NCBI GenBank assembly: GCA_035541875.1 | Contig: DATKML010000023.1 | Span: 1-64,000, forward strand | Direction of reading: 5' to 3' | Length of the DNA stretch: 64,000 nt | Source of the DNA: JAJPHI01 sp035541875 | Lineage (GTDB): Bacteria > Desulfobacterota > Binatia > Binatales > Binataceae | Shown here: positions 54,109 to 63,224 of the stretch, in pieces | How the letters are laid out: every line of letters begins with the position of its first letter | How positions within the stretch are numbered: the stretch's first letter is position 1 | Notes under the pieces: generated by a model | Database searches by the model: none | Told to the model about the DNA's origin: nothing | The model's input: the letters and a program-made list of their open reading frames with translations, nothing else | Program-made: the position numbers and the translations under genes

Positions 54109-54993
54109 CTACAGCCGTTCGGCGACCGTGACCCATTCGCGCGCGAGCTTATCGAGCAAGGTCCTTAGCTCGGCCTCGGTACGCAGGGCATAACGGAAGA
54201 CCGGCGTCAGATAGAGCTCATCGACACCCACATCGCGATATTTTTTGAGATCGTCCGGAGTCGCTGTATCGACGGGAGAAACCAGGAACTCGAAAGGCTC
54301 ACCGCTGCGGCCGTTGGCAGCGCGCAATTCGCGAATCCGCTTGATCGCGGCGCCCGTCTCGTCGGGCGTGAGATTGAACCCGCACCATCCGTCGCCGTAA
54401 TCGGCAGCGCGCTTCAGGGCCGCATCACTCTGGCCACCGACGAGTATCGGCAGCTTGGCGCCCATCACGGGCTTGGGATAGCTCAGGGCTCCTTCAAAAT
54501 TCACGAACTCGCCCTTGAAATCGTTCTTGCTACCCCACAGGCAGCGCATCGCCTCGATGTACTCGCGGGTGCGCTTGGCGCGACCTTCCCATGGGATGCC
54601 CAGCGCGGTGAACTCCTCGCGCAACCATCCGATACCAATTCCTAGAGCAAAGCGGCCGCCGCTCAGGTAGTCGAGCGACGCGCACATCTTGGCGAGCAGC
54701 AGAGGATTGTACTCGGGCACCAGACAGATACCGGTCGCAAGTCTAATCGTGCTGGTGCATGCAGCAGCGTAGGTCAGCGCCATCAGGGGATTGAGCAGTG
54801 CCATATCGGTCGGCACCGGCAGATCCTTGCCGCGCGCGTATGGATATTTGGATGAGAATTTCTCGAGAAACAGGAGATGCTCAGGCGCCCATACAGTGCT
54901 GAAATCAAGCCGCTCGGCCTCCGAGGCCATGGTCGCGATCATCTCCGGTCGCGCCATGTTGTTTATCCCAATCGAAAAGACACCAATCTTCAT
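54109..54993 (-). CDS. LLM-class F420-dependent oxidoreductase
   Basis: 294 residues. FSTVWAPEHLLFLEKFSSKYPYA, LATGICLVPEYNPLLLAKMCASLDYLSGGRFALGIGIGWLREEFTALG and PILVGGQSDAALKRAADYGDGWCGFN are the signatures of F420-dependent luciferase-like oxidoreductases of the TIGR03619 type. The substrate is unknown; the neighbouring crotonase genes suggest a catabolic context. Confidence 0.92.
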   Translation of the reverse strand: MKIGVFSIGINNMARPEMIATMASEAERLDFSTVWAPEHLLFLEKFSSKYPYARGKDLPVPTDMALLNPLMALTYAAACTSTIRLATGICLVPEYNPLLLAKMCASLDYLSGGRFALGIGIGWLREEFTALGIPWEGRAKRTREYIEAMRCLWGSKNDFKGEFVNFEGALSYPKPVMGAKLPILVGGQSDAALKRAADYGDGWCGFNLTPDETGAAIKRIRELRAANGRSGEPFEFLVSPVDTATPDDLKKYRDVGVDELYLTPVFRYALRTEAELRTLLDKLAREWVTVAERL

Positions 54994-55113
54994 GTGCGGC
55001 TCCTTTGCCGTAGTGAGCGATTATCGACGCGTCGAGTTTCCGGCGACGATGGTTATAGCAGGAAAGATTTTGATGCGGTAAAGGCAGGAATCGACCGCCG
55101 AGGTGGGTTCGCG

Positions 55114-57774
55114 CTACTTAACCCTACCCTTCAGCGTGACGGCAACTGTGTTCTGATAGGTCGCACTGTTCCACGTGAAAGTGTAACCAAGGATCGCAGA
55201 GGGAACGGCGCCCTTCGGCGTTCCAAGGGGTGGGGAAAATTCCACCGCTGCGGTGCACTTGTTGCTCGTGGCTGGCGGAGGCCCGATCGTCAGATTTTTG
55301 CAATTATCCGCGATCAGCGTGTAGTCGGCTGTCGGAAGAATTCCGCCCGCGCCCATCGTAACGGGAACTTTCGTGTCGTTCGTGATTGTTACGATTTTCG
55401 CCTTGCTCGTGCCACCGGCCGCACCATTGAAACTCTGCGACTTCGGAGCGGACAGCGTGACCGGCACAGGTGCGCCGCTCAAAGTGATCTGCAGTGGTAC
55501 CCCACCCGCGCTGTTGTAAACGACCGGCAGCATCGCGGTGAGTTCGATCGAAGAAGGGGGCGCGAAGGTGTGGGGTGTGAATGCCACATCAAAGTCGCAC
55601 TTCTTGCCTGCCGAGACCATCTGACCTGAGCAGGTGTCACCACTCACGGTAAAGTTAGTCACTGTCCCGGACAGATATTGCGGGATTGAATTGATCGATG
55701 CCGTAACCTTGCTCGTGTTAGTCAGCGCAACGGTTAGCGCCTTGCCTCCCTGACCAACGATCACTTTCCCGAAGTTGATGGACCCCTTCGAGGGTTTGAG
55801 AACCGCCGATGTCACGCCAACAGTTGGTGTCGCGCTTGGGGTTGCCGTCGCAGTGGCGCTCGCGGTGTGCGTGGGTGTAGCTGTCGGAGTTCGGGTTGAG
55901 GTTGCTTTGGAAGTCGGTGTCGCGGTGGGCGTAACACTCACAGTCGGAGTAGGCGTCGAGGTTCTCGTCGGAGTTGCAGTCGGCGTGGGTGTCGGCGAGT
56001 GGCTGACGTTCACGGCAACCGAACTCGACGGAATCCCATTCGCGATCACTTCCAACCCGCTTACACCTAATTCGACCGTATTCGGAACGTCGAACTCGGT
56101 TGAAACAGTGGTGCTGCCGGTGACGACTGCCATCGTGCTGTAATCGTGCGTTCGAGCGTAGAAGACATGGCCCGTCGCATTGTTGGTGATTCGTACAAGC
56201 GGATAGTTGGTTGCGCCCTGGTAATCGTCACCGTAGCCCACTGCCTGCGAGCGTCCGTTGAATTGAGTCCCGCCGATCGAATAGTTCGCGCCGCCCGGGC
56301 TCAGAGTCGACGGGGCGCTGGTAATCGTCGGGATCGAGGAGGAATCGGGAGAGCCGGTCGGAGTATAGATCTCGACCTCGCTGTAGTCGTTCGTGAAAAG
56401 GACTTGGCCATTGGGAAGAGGTAACAGGCGCCCATCGTACGACGGAGTGAAGGCCGCAGTAGTGGCCGCAGCAACTTGAGTCAGGTTCGTGCCGTCAAAT
56501 TCGAAAAACTCGGTGGGTGGAATCCATTCGCAGTTGGTGTCGACCGGGGCTGCGGCAACCAGGACGTTCCCGTTGGGGAGCAGTGCCGCCGGCGCATCCG
56601 CCGTCGCCCACGTTTCGGTGGTACCCGCAGATACGATACAGGTACCCGACTCGCTGTTCGCCAAGGGAGCGGTCGGAAAGGATGGCCCGCTGCTCCACTT
56701 CTTGGTAGCGGTGTCGTAGACATCGTTGAAACCAGTGGCTCCGGACGCGAAGACCGTCCCGTTGGGCCGCAGGATCATCGGACCGACCTCGTAATAGTTA
56801 ATCGCGCCCTTGCTGATAAGGACGAGGGGATCGGGAGCGGTTCCAGCCGCGCTCCAGGCTTTGGTTGAGGACTTGTAGGTCAACGCCGGCGTCTGAGTGG
56901 TGTCGAGAGCGTTCCAGACTTCGAGCGTGAGGACCGTGCCGTCAGGCAGCAAGTACCATCCTTCTTCATTGTTATAGCCGCTCTTATCTGCCGATTTGCC
57001 GGTTGGAGTGAACGGCGCGTTGAAGCTCGGCGGGTTAGTCGCGGTATTAAGAGTCGCGACCGTGCTCGCCAGCGGGTTGGCGACCATGAAGGTTCCGTCG
57101 GGCAGCACAACCGATGGCGCGTCACCTATTTGATTCCATCCGGTCGGAGCCGCGATACACGTCCAGGTGTTCGCTACCGGATCATAGATCGCACCTTGGT
57201 TGGTCCATACTTCGTGGGTGCCGGGTTTGTAATAATCGTAGTTGTAGTCGTACTCGCCGCCGATCATCACGAAACGCCCATCCGGGAGAACGGCGGAGGC
57301 ATAATAAAGGGGCGAATAGACGGTCGACGCGGGGCTATAGCCATTGGGGCAGTTAGGCGGGGAAGCAGCCTGGGCCCATGTGCCGTTGATATAGCTGCCG
57401 TTGATATCGGGGGTCAGGGTCCACCATCCGACCGCCGTCAGGTTCCCATCCTGAGCCAGCACCCGCCCATCGGTGAGTAAGAAAACACTAGCCGGATAGA
57501 ACGGTGATGGATGCGTGTACGGCTGATCGTTCAGAGGCGTCCAGGTACCGGAGGCTATCGATGGAACGCTGGTGTCCACCTGTGGAGGCGGCGGGACCGG
57601 AGCCTCCGCTAACGGCGCGTCATTCGTGATGATTGCGGGTCGTGATGGCGGAGGTATAGCAGTTGGCGGTCCCGATGGGCCGACTATCTGCGAATGCGTC
57701 GAGGAGACGAAAAAAAGCGAGAGGAGAACGACGGCGGCTAAGCCGATTGCGCTTAGTCCCCCGAATCGCCTCAC
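55114..57774 (-). CDS. Large secreted kelch-like protein with Thr/Pro linker
   Basis: 886 residues. Signal peptide (residues 1-29), Pro-rich spacer (32-75), then a beta-propeller of kelch/galactose-oxidase type up to about 490 (repeated LLTDGRVLAQDG, LPDGRFVMIGG, LPDGTFMVAN, LPNGNVLVAA, LPNGQVLFTND). An E-set-like domain (GGANYSIGGTQFNGRS, NNATGHVFYARTHD) follows, then a Thr/Pro/Ala-rich linker (~600-660). At least two HYDIN/ASH-like domains complete it (KGSINFGKVIVGQGGKALTVALTNTS, FTVSGDTCSG). Start GTG 57774 overlaps the upstream stop (GTGA). Cell-surface or secreted; binding partner unknown. Confidence 0.85.
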   Translation of the reverse strand: MRRFGGLSAIGLAAVVLLSLFFVSSTHSQIVGPSGPPTAIPPPSRPAIITNDAPLAEAPVPPPPQVDTSVPSIASGTWTPLNDQPYTHPSPFYPASVFLLTDGRVLAQDGNLTAVGWWTLTPDINGSYINGTWAQAASPPNCPNGYSPASTVYSPLYYASAVLPDGRFVMIGGEYDYNYDYYKPGTHEVWTNQGAIYDPVANTWTCIAAPTGWNQIGDAPSVVLPDGTFMVANPLASTVATLNTATNPPSFNAPFTPTGKSADKSGYNNEEGWYLLPDGTVLTLEVWNALDTTQTPALTYKSSTKAWSAAGTAPDPLVLISKGAINYYEVGPMILRPNGTVFASGATGFNDVYDTATKKWSSGPSFPTAPLANSESGTCIVSAGTTETWATADAPAALLPNGNVLVAAAPVDTNCEWIPPTEFFEFDGTNLTQVAAATTAAFTPSYDGRLLPLPNGQVLFTNDYSEVEIYTPTGSPDSSSIPTITSAPSTLSPGGANYSIGGTQFNGRSQAVGYGDDYQGATNYPLVRITNNATGHVFYARTHDYSTMAVVTGSTTVSTEFDVPNTVELGVSGLEVIANGIPSSSVAVNVSHSPTPTPTATPTRTSTPTPTVSVTPTATPTSKATSTRTPTATPTHTASATATATPSATPTVGVTSAVLKPSKGSINFGKVIVGQGGKALTVALTNTSKVTASINSIPQYLSGTVTNFTVSGDTCSGQMVSAGKKCDFDVAFTPHTFAPPSSIELTAMLPVVYNSAGGVPLQITLSGAPVPVTLSAPKSQSFNGAAGGTSKAKIVTITNDTKVPVTMGAGGILPTADYTLIADNCKNLTIGPPPATSNKCTAAVEFSPPLGTPKGAVPSAILGYTFTWNSATYQNTVAVTLKGRVK

Positions 57775-58148
57775 AAGCCGGAAGCCGCCAACAGATGCCG
57801 CATCACGGCGGCCTCGGTGCCCAGCTTAACAAACGCGCGCACGCTGTTCGGTGTCAGGATAAAACCAATGACGGTGGCGAGCAGGCGGCTGATACGTCCG
57901 CGCTCTTCATCGTCCCACTCGCGTCCGGATTGAAGGATAAACCAGAGTGTGGCGCGTTGCGGCTCGAGTCGAACGACGGCGAACGGTCGGCCAAGCTCTT
58001 CGCGCTCATGCTGCCAACAGGCCAGCGCCAAATCACCAATTTCAGGTGTGACTGTTAGCCAACCCTCCATGGCTGCCGATGAAAGCGCCTGGAGTTCGTA
58101 ATTGGTTAGTTCGGAAGCGAGTTTCGAATGGTTCTCTGTCCGAGCCAT
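57771..58148 (-). CDS. Hypothetical protein coupled to the kelch gene
   Basis: 125 residues, soluble, no signal peptide. Helical segments and a strand-rich centre (FAVVRLEPQRATLWFILQSGREWDDEERGRISRLLATVIGFILTP). No family recognised. The stop overlaps the GTG of the kelch gene, so the two are probably co-translated although one is cytoplasmic and the other exported. Confidence 0.6.
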   Translation of the reverse strand: MARTENHSKLASELTNYELQALSSAAMEGWLTVTPEIGDLALACWQHEREELGRPFAVVRLEPQRATLWFILQSGREWDDEERGRISRLLATVIGFILTPNSVRAFVKLGTEAAVMRHLLAASGL

Positions 58149-58294
58149 TAGCCCACCAGCCGTCTATAGAGCGACACAATGAGGTGACGTTACGCTGATT
58201 TTCGTCCAAATAAAAGCGCTAGTTCCTGCAAGGCTTGCAAAAACATCAAGATCGCCCGCCTAGTTAACTTTAGGTTAAAGAGCCGTACTTATCC

Positions 58295-59053
58295 CTATCG
58301 TGACTTCCAGTTGGGCGGTCGTTTCTCCGCAAAGGCCTGCGCCCCTTCTCGCGCATCTTCGGTGGTCTGGAGCCAATCGTAATGCTCACGTTCGAGTTTG
58401 AGCCCTTCAGCGAGCGGTCGGTCGAGACCTCGCAAGGCGACATGCTTGATTCGCTGAACGGCGAGGGGCGCGCTCTTGCAGATCTCAGCGGCGATCGCCT
58501 CACATCGCGTGATGAGCTGATTCATCGGAACGACGTGATCGACCAACCCGAGTCGCAAAGCTTCCTCAGCACCAATCCGATTACCCGTATAGAGCATTTC
58601 GAGCGCCCGACCGAGCGGAATCAACCGCGGCACGCGCTGAGTGCCGCCACCTCCGGGAAGCCATCCTAGACGCACCTCACCCAAACCGAATTGCGCATGA
58701 TCAGCGGCCACCCGAATATCACAAGCGAGAGCTTGTTCGAGGCCTCCGCCGTTAGCATGCCCGTTGATCGCCGCGATGATCGGCTTGGTGAGGTCGTACA
58801 TCACGGGAAAGAGCAGATTATGCGGCTCAACGCCGGGCGATTCGACGTAATTCGATTTGATATCGCTACCGGCGCAGAAGGCTCGCTCCCCTGCTCCGGT
58901 CAGGATAGCGACGCGCAGGGCCGAATCGTTCTGGAACTCCTGCCAAATCGACGCGAGCGTGGAATAGGTCTCGAAATCACAGGCGTTGAGGCGTTCAGGA
59001 CGATTAATCGTGACGTAAGCGATCGGTCCTTTGCGTTCGAAGACTACTTTCAT
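58295..59053 (-). CDS. Enoyl-CoA hydratase
   Basis: 252 residues. Both catalytic Glu positions are kept: FGLGEVRLGWLPGGGGTQRVPR and GRALEMLYTGNRI. Oxyanion segments are GAGERAFCAGSDIKS and INGHANGGGLEQALACDIRVAA. It hydrates trans-2-enoyl-CoA. Monocistronic on the minus strand; the 145-base gap before 58149 has no gene. Confidence 0.93.
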   Translation of the reverse strand: MKVVFERKGPIAYVTINRPERLNACDFETYSTLASIWQEFQNDSALRVAILTGAGERAFCAGSDIKSNYVESPGVEPHNLLFPVMYDLTKPIIAAINGHANGGGLEQALACDIRVAADHAQFGLGEVRLGWLPGGGGTQRVPRLIPLGRALEMLYTGNRIGAEEALRLGLVDHVVPMNQLITRCEAIAAEICKSAPLAVQRIKHVALRGLDRPLAEGLKLEREHYDWLQTTEDAREGAQAFAEKRPPNWKSR

Positions 59054-59127
59054 AATGGAGTACCTGAGCCGAGCTTAGCTCATCGCCAGGTCATCCGATA
59101 ACGAAAGTTTTCCTCGATAGAGTCGCC

Positions 59128-59164
59128 AAAAAATGCGCCACGAGGGGAGGAATCCTCGTGGCGC
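59128..59164 (-). terminator. Terminator of the downstream coiled-coil paralogue
   Basis: GCGCCACGAGG (59135-59145) and CCTCGTGGCGC (59154-59164) form an 11-bp stem with an 8-base loop. Reading leftward, a run of six T follows (A run at 59128-59133). Confidence 0.9.
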
Positions 59165-59194
59165 GAGAAGAGGGGAAGTGGAGGAAGACTCTTT

Positions 59195-59875
59195 TTAATG
59201 CAGGGCGACCGTCTCGCTCTGCTCGTTCGATACGTCGCCGGCTTTTACGCGATGCTCGCTGTTGCGAAAAGTCGCATAGAGGTCCGCGAAATCGGTCTGG
59301 AGTTCGCTTATCTGCTTGAGGGATCGCGCGAGCAGATTAGCCCTCTCGTTGAGTTCGCTAACTGGGTCCAGCGCTTTCACGATCTGTCCGAGCTCAGTGT
59401 GGATGCTGCCGGTCAGCTGGCTCACCTGATCGTGCAACAGGCGCATCGGCTCAAACTCTTTGCTCAAGCCTGCAAGCTGCGACTGAAAAGAGGACAACGA
59501 GTCGAACGACCCCGCGACTTCGGATAACTGACTGTACAGATTACGCAGAGGCCCAAAGACACGAGTCACGAGCTTGTTCAGTCGGTCGATTTGTTCGGTC
59601 GCCTGACTGAACTCATCGGCGCGGCTCTGAAGCGTTCCAACCTGGCCGAATACCTTGCGCACAGCTGCACTGATCGATTCTGAGTCGCGCGGCGCGAGAC
59701 CGGCTGACGAGGGAGGCAACAGCGCCGGTGAGGGCGTGGTGGGCGCCGCCAATGAAACGACCGTCGCTTGAGCCTTGCTGTCAGATTCAGCAGCTACCGC
59801 TGGTGCTGCCACGCCATTCTCAGCTTCATTAGGTGGCAACAAACGTTTGCGGAAGTCATCCAGTTTGAGGCTCAT
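59195..59875 (-). CDS. Coiled-coil protein, paralogue B
   Basis: 226 residues, no signal or membrane segment. An N-terminal helix (SLKLDDFRKRLLPP), a Pro/Ala/Ser-rich spacer (~20-75), then a long heptad-rich helical region (RKVFGQVGTLQSRADEFSQATEQIDRLNKLVTRVFGPLRNLYSQLSEV ... LDPVSELNERANLLARSLKQISELQTDFADLYATF), ending ALH. It resembles the gene at 60173-60814 across its length. Function unknown; the helix pattern recalls phasin- or methyl-accepting-type bundles without any diagnostic motif. ATG 59875 is chosen by alignment with its paralogue; AGGAG lies about 12 bases upstream. Confidence 0.65.
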   Translation of the reverse strand: MSLKLDDFRKRLLPPNEAENGVAAPAVAAESDSKAQATVVSLAAPTTPSPALLPPSSAGLAPRDSESISAAVRKVFGQVGTLQSRADEFSQATEQIDRLNKLVTRVFGPLRNLYSQLSEVAGSFDSLSSFQSQLAGLSKEFEPMRLLHDQVSQLTGSIHTELGQIVKALDPVSELNERANLLARSLKQISELQTDFADLYATFRNSEHRVKAGDVSNEQSETVALH

Positions 59876-60126
59876 TGCAGCTAAATCGCTCCTTACGTTC
59901 ATCTCCTGCATCAGCAGAAGTGAAGATTCAATCAACTTGCTAAAAGGAGTGTAAACTCGGATTAACTTTAATACAAGATGTTTTAGTTGCTTTAGCTACT
60001 TATTTAGCCTCACAAACGCCTCATCGCCACTAATCATGCGCTCAAACAGGTGATCTTCGGCTCGGCTCCCTACTGATGGTTATCAATTCGCGCGAAGTAT
60101 TAGGAAAATTGAGGCGGAAATACCTT

Positions 60127-60157
60127 CGCGCCACGAGGGGTTCAGGCCCGTGGCGCG
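60127..60157 (-). terminator. Terminator-like hairpin of the upstream coiled-coil paralogue
   Basis: CGCGCCACG (60127-60135) and CGTGGCGCG (60149-60157) form a 9-bp stem. The sequence GCGCCACGAGGGG is shared with the terminator at 59135-59164. There is no strong T-run here. Confidence 0.6.
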
Positions 60158-60172
60158 GATATAGGACAGCGG

Positions 60173-60814
60173 CTAATGCAAGGTCGGCTGGTCTTGCGGG
60201 GCCGTGTCGTTGGCCGACCCAGCCGAATGATCCTCCGCAAAGGTTGCACTTAACTCAGCGAAAGCGCGCTGCAATTCACTGACCTGCTTCAGCGAGATGG
60301 CCAGCGCGTTAACTCGTTCGCCCAAGCTTCTGACCGAGTCGAGCGAACTCACGATCTGCCCGATCTCCGCGTGAACGCCTTGGGTGAGCTCGGTCACTTG
60401 ATCCTGAAACAACTGGATTGGCTCAAAGTCCTTGGCCAACGGCTCGAGCTGAGTGCGGAAGTCGTGGAGAGAGCCGAAGCCTTCGGACACTTGCGAGAGC
60501 TGGTGATAAACCTTGCGCAGGGGCTCGAAGGTCCGCGCCACCGACTTATTGAGGCGTTCCAGCTGATCGTTGGCCAGCGCGAAATCGGTCGATTTGCTCC
60601 GCAGCTGTGCGGCATGTCCAAAGACCTTATCTACCGCAGCGGCCATCGGTTTTGGGAGCTGCGAGAGATTTACCTCTTTCGCGGTTTTCGGAGGCTCGGT
60701 CGGCTTTTCCATCACTTCGATGGTCGACCCAACCGCCGCGCTCGCCGCGCTCTTGGTCTCCTTTTCGATCGGCTGGAACAGGCGTTTCGTAATCTCTTCG
60801 AGTCTGATGCCCAC
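60173..60814 (-). CDS. Coiled-coil protein, paralogue A
   Basis: 213 residues from GTG 60814 (GAGGG four bases upstream); the open frame extends to an ATG at 60877 with no good ribosome site. Layout as in paralogue B: short helix (GIRLEEITKRLFQP), polar spacer, then a helical region (DKVFGHAAQLRSKSTDFALANDQLERLNKSVARTFEPLRKVYHQLSQV ... LDSVRSLGERVNALAISLKQVSELQRAFAELSATF), ending TLH. The proteins share about two residues in five by eye in the helical part. The upstream region to 61020 is AT-rich compared with the rest of the window. Confidence 0.65.
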   Translation of the reverse strand: MGIRLEEITKRLFQPIEKETKSAASAAVGSTIEVMEKPTEPPKTAKEVNLSQLPKPMAAAVDKVFGHAAQLRSKSTDFALANDQLERLNKSVARTFEPLRKVYHQLSQVSEGFGSLHDFRTQLEPLAKDFEPIQLFQDQVTELTQGVHAEIGQIVSSLDSVRSLGERVNALAISLKQVSELQRAFAELSATFAEDHSAGSANDTAPQDQPTLH

Positions 60815-61075
60815 ATGACCCTCGCTCTCTGACCGTGAATGATGAACTCGCTTTGAAATACCAGATTTAGATAGCATAACGTTACCAAACCTAGTTTAAG
60901 TGATGATTCACTCAGGAGTGAAAACTTTAATCACTCACAAAGCATCTTAATTAGCTAATATTTGCCTTTTTCTACTAATTTTAGCTTCTAAACATCAAAC
61001 GACGCCAAATACCATCACAGAGGTGAGCAGAGCGACACCGCGCGAGCCGCACTTTTCGGTCTCGAAACCGACAGC

Positions 61076-61855
61076 TCAGCGACCCGTGAACCTGGGTTCG
61101 CGACGAGCCCTGAAGGCTTCTGCACCCTCTTGCCGGTCGGCACTGACCTCCTGGGGCCAGGTGAAATTCAGGTATTCGCGTTCGATGCGGGTCGTTTCTG
61201 ACTCGATCGACGAGTAGTGGCCGTGCTTAACCGCCTTGCTGTAGAGGGGCGGAATCTTCTTGAGCATCTCGGCCCATCGGATAGCCTCGTCGAGCAGTTT
61301 TGCGTCCGGTACGACCCGATTAACCATCCCGAGAGAGAGCGCCCGATGCGCATCCATCGGCTCACCGCCGTTCCAGGCGAGCAGGAGAAACTCGAGACTC
61401 GCCTTAAAGGGGAGGAAGGGCTGGTAGTCGAAAGGCGGAACGGGCACCGCTACGCGGGGTTCGGGGAAACCGAACCGGGCGCTTTCAGCCGCAATCGTGA
61501 TGTCGCATCCGCGCACAGCCAGAGCCCATCCGGCGCCGAGGACATGACCCTGCACGGCTCCAACAATCGGCTTGAAGACCGTCACGCCGTTTTGCGGATA
61601 GGCGCGATGGATTCGAATCGCCCATGGGATACCGAGGTCATCGAGCGGATCACTGAGATCGGCGCCAGCGCAGAAGGCTTTGCCGGCGCCGCGCAGAATC
61701 GCGACGCGCGCGTCGGCATCGTTTTCGAAGCGTGCCCAGGCGTCGTTGAGGGCATCGCTCAAGGCGGGATTCAGTGCGTTGAGCTTGTCCGGTCGGTTGA
61801 GTGTGACGAACGCAATCTGGTCTTTGACTTCGTAGAGAAGAATCGGTTCAGCCAT
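61076..61855 (-). CDS. Enoyl-CoA hydratase/isomerase family protein
   Basis: 259 residues, crotonase fold. Oxyanion segments GAGKAFCAGADLSDP and VQGHVLGAGWALAVRGCDITIAA; FGFPEPRVAVPVPP keeps one Glu and SLEFLLLAWNGG the other. The loop after the first Glu (PVPPFDY instead of G-x-x-PGxGG) differs from standard hydratases, so substrate or reaction may differ. It follows the CoA-transferase gene on the same strand by 22 bases, suggesting one operon. Confidence 0.9.
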   Translation of the reverse strand: MAEPILLYEVKDQIAFVTLNRPDKLNALNPALSDALNDAWARFENDADARVAILRGAGKAFCAGADLSDPLDDLGIPWAIRIHRAYPQNGVTVFKPIVGAVQGHVLGAGWALAVRGCDITIAAESARFGFPEPRVAVPVPPFDYQPFLPFKASLEFLLLAWNGGEPMDAHRALSLGMVNRVVPDAKLLDEAIRWAEMLKKIPPLYSKAVKHGHYSSIESETTRIEREYLNFTWPQEVSADRQEGAEAFRARREPRFTGR

Positions 61856-61877
61856 GCGCGCATCGTAGCACGCACCT

Positions 61878-63104
61878 TTAGATCGTTCCCCGTTCGCGCA
61901 AGCTGCTGACTTCCTCCCAACTCAGGCCAAGCAGGTCGGTCAGCACTTCCTCGGTGTGTTGACCGAGGATAGGAGCGGCGGCGGGAGTCGGCGGCTGTTC
62001 ACCATTGATATGGATCGGGAAGCCGACGCGCTTCGACGGACCTCTCTCGGGATGCTCAACGTCGGAGATATAGCCATTCGCGCTCGATTGGGGATCTTCG
62101 TGGATCTCTGTCGGTCGGCGCACGATCTCGAAGACCAGACCGCTCTGAGCAGCAAGCAGCGGTTCCCATGCGCTCGCGTCGCGCGAGGCAAAGCGCCCTT
62201 CGAGCAGACGGAGTAACTCAGCTCGATTTGTCCAGCGCTGTTCGAAATTGATGAAGCGCGGATCGCTCACCAACTCCGGTAGACCCAAGCCGTTACATAG
62301 CGCAGGCCAAGCACGCTCCGAGGGAGCCGCGATAAAGATCCAGCGCCCGTCTTTGCACTGGTAGGAATTGAGTAGTGGATCGGAAGAGTGATCGAGCGGC
62401 AGCAATTCTCGCCCGGAGAACAAGGCATACTGCAGATTGAGTTGGCCGAGCCACATCGCTCCGCCGAGCAGAGAACTCTCGACCCGCTGGGGTCGGCCCG
62501 TCTGGTTGCGGGCGATGATTGCGCCGAGCACACCGTAGGCGGTCATGATCCCGGCCATATGATCGGCCATCCCGGTAGGCGGCAGAATCGGCGGTTTATG
62601 GCTGCCGCCACTCAAGACGCTCATTAGACCAGAGCGCGCCAAGCCAACGGGATCGAGACCCGGACGCGTGGCTTCGGGACCGCGCGGGCCGAAGCCCGAG
62701 ACACTGGCGTAGACGAGCCGCGGATTGTCCATGATGAGTGAGTCGAAATCGATCGTCATCGCGACCGCCGTCGTGGCCTTGACGTTGTGCACGAAGATAT
62801 CGGCCTTAGCGACGAGCGCGTGGAGGAGTCGTCGCCCCTCGGGATCGTTGAGATCGAACGTGATGCTCTTCTTGCCGGCATTGTAGGTTTCAAAAGGAAT
62901 CGAGCGGCCACTCAGCAAGCGCGAATCCTGCCCGTAGAGCCGGACGAGATTGCGAACCGGATCGCCCTTCTTCGGGTTTTCAACCTTGATAACTTCGGCG
63001 CCGAGCGCCCCAAGCATCGCGGCGCAGGTCGGCCCTGCGTGAAAGAGGCCGTACTCGACGACACGGAAGCCGGTGAGGGGAAGTGCTTGTGGGTTTTGAT
63101 CCAT
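61878..63104 (-). CDS. Family III CoA-transferase (CaiB/BaiF)
   Basis: 408 residues. FRVVEYGLFHAGPTCAAMLGALGAEVIKVENP, NAGKKSITFDLNDPEGRRLLHALVAKADIFVHNV and ASVSGFGPRGPEA are family signatures; the catalytic Asp is expected in GMADHMAGIMTAYG. C-terminal PILGQHTEEVLTDLLGLSWEEV. Together with the crotonase, DUF35 and thiolase genes around it, it probably activates and degrades a carboxylic acid as CoA thioester. Confidence 0.94.
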   Translation of the reverse strand: MDQNPQALPLTGFRVVEYGLFHAGPTCAAMLGALGAEVIKVENPKKGDPVRNLVRLYGQDSRLLSGRSIPFETYNAGKKSITFDLNDPEGRRLLHALVAKADIFVHNVKATTAVAMTIDFDSLIMDNPRLVYASVSGFGPRGPEATRPGLDPVGLARSGLMSVLSGGSHKPPILPPTGMADHMAGIMTAYGVLGAIIARNQTGRPQRVESSLLGGAMWLGQLNLQYALFSGRELLPLDHSSDPLLNSYQCKDGRWIFIAAPSERAWPALCNGLGLPELVSDPRFINFEQRWTNRAELLRLLEGRFASRDASAWEPLLAAQSGLVFEIVRRPTEIHEDPQSSANGYISDVEHPERGPSKRVGFPIHINGEQPPTPAAAPILGQHTEEVLTDLLGLSWEEVSSLRERGTI

Positions 63105-63166
63105 CGGATTGTTCCCTATGCGCGAGAAAAGGCTGTGAGAGTAGCTTCACCGCAGATCGCTTGGCG

Positions 63167-63212
63167 TAGATCCTTCGACTCGGCTCGTTTCACTCGCGGG
63201 CTCAGGATGACT
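63167..63212. repeat. Candidate dispersed repeat element
   Basis: The stretch TAGATCCTTCGACTCGGCTC...GGGCTCAGGATGACT in the 120-base gap resembles the short TCCTTCGACT...CTCAGGATGAC elements scattered between genes in many soil bacteria. Only one copy is in this window, so the call rests on recall of the pattern. Confidence 0.35.
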
Positions 63213-63224
63213 AGAGGCAGACGC

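Noticed and set aside
55775..56143. Valine-rich repetitive + frame
   Set aside because: It is the antisense of the Thr/Pro linker of the kelch protein.
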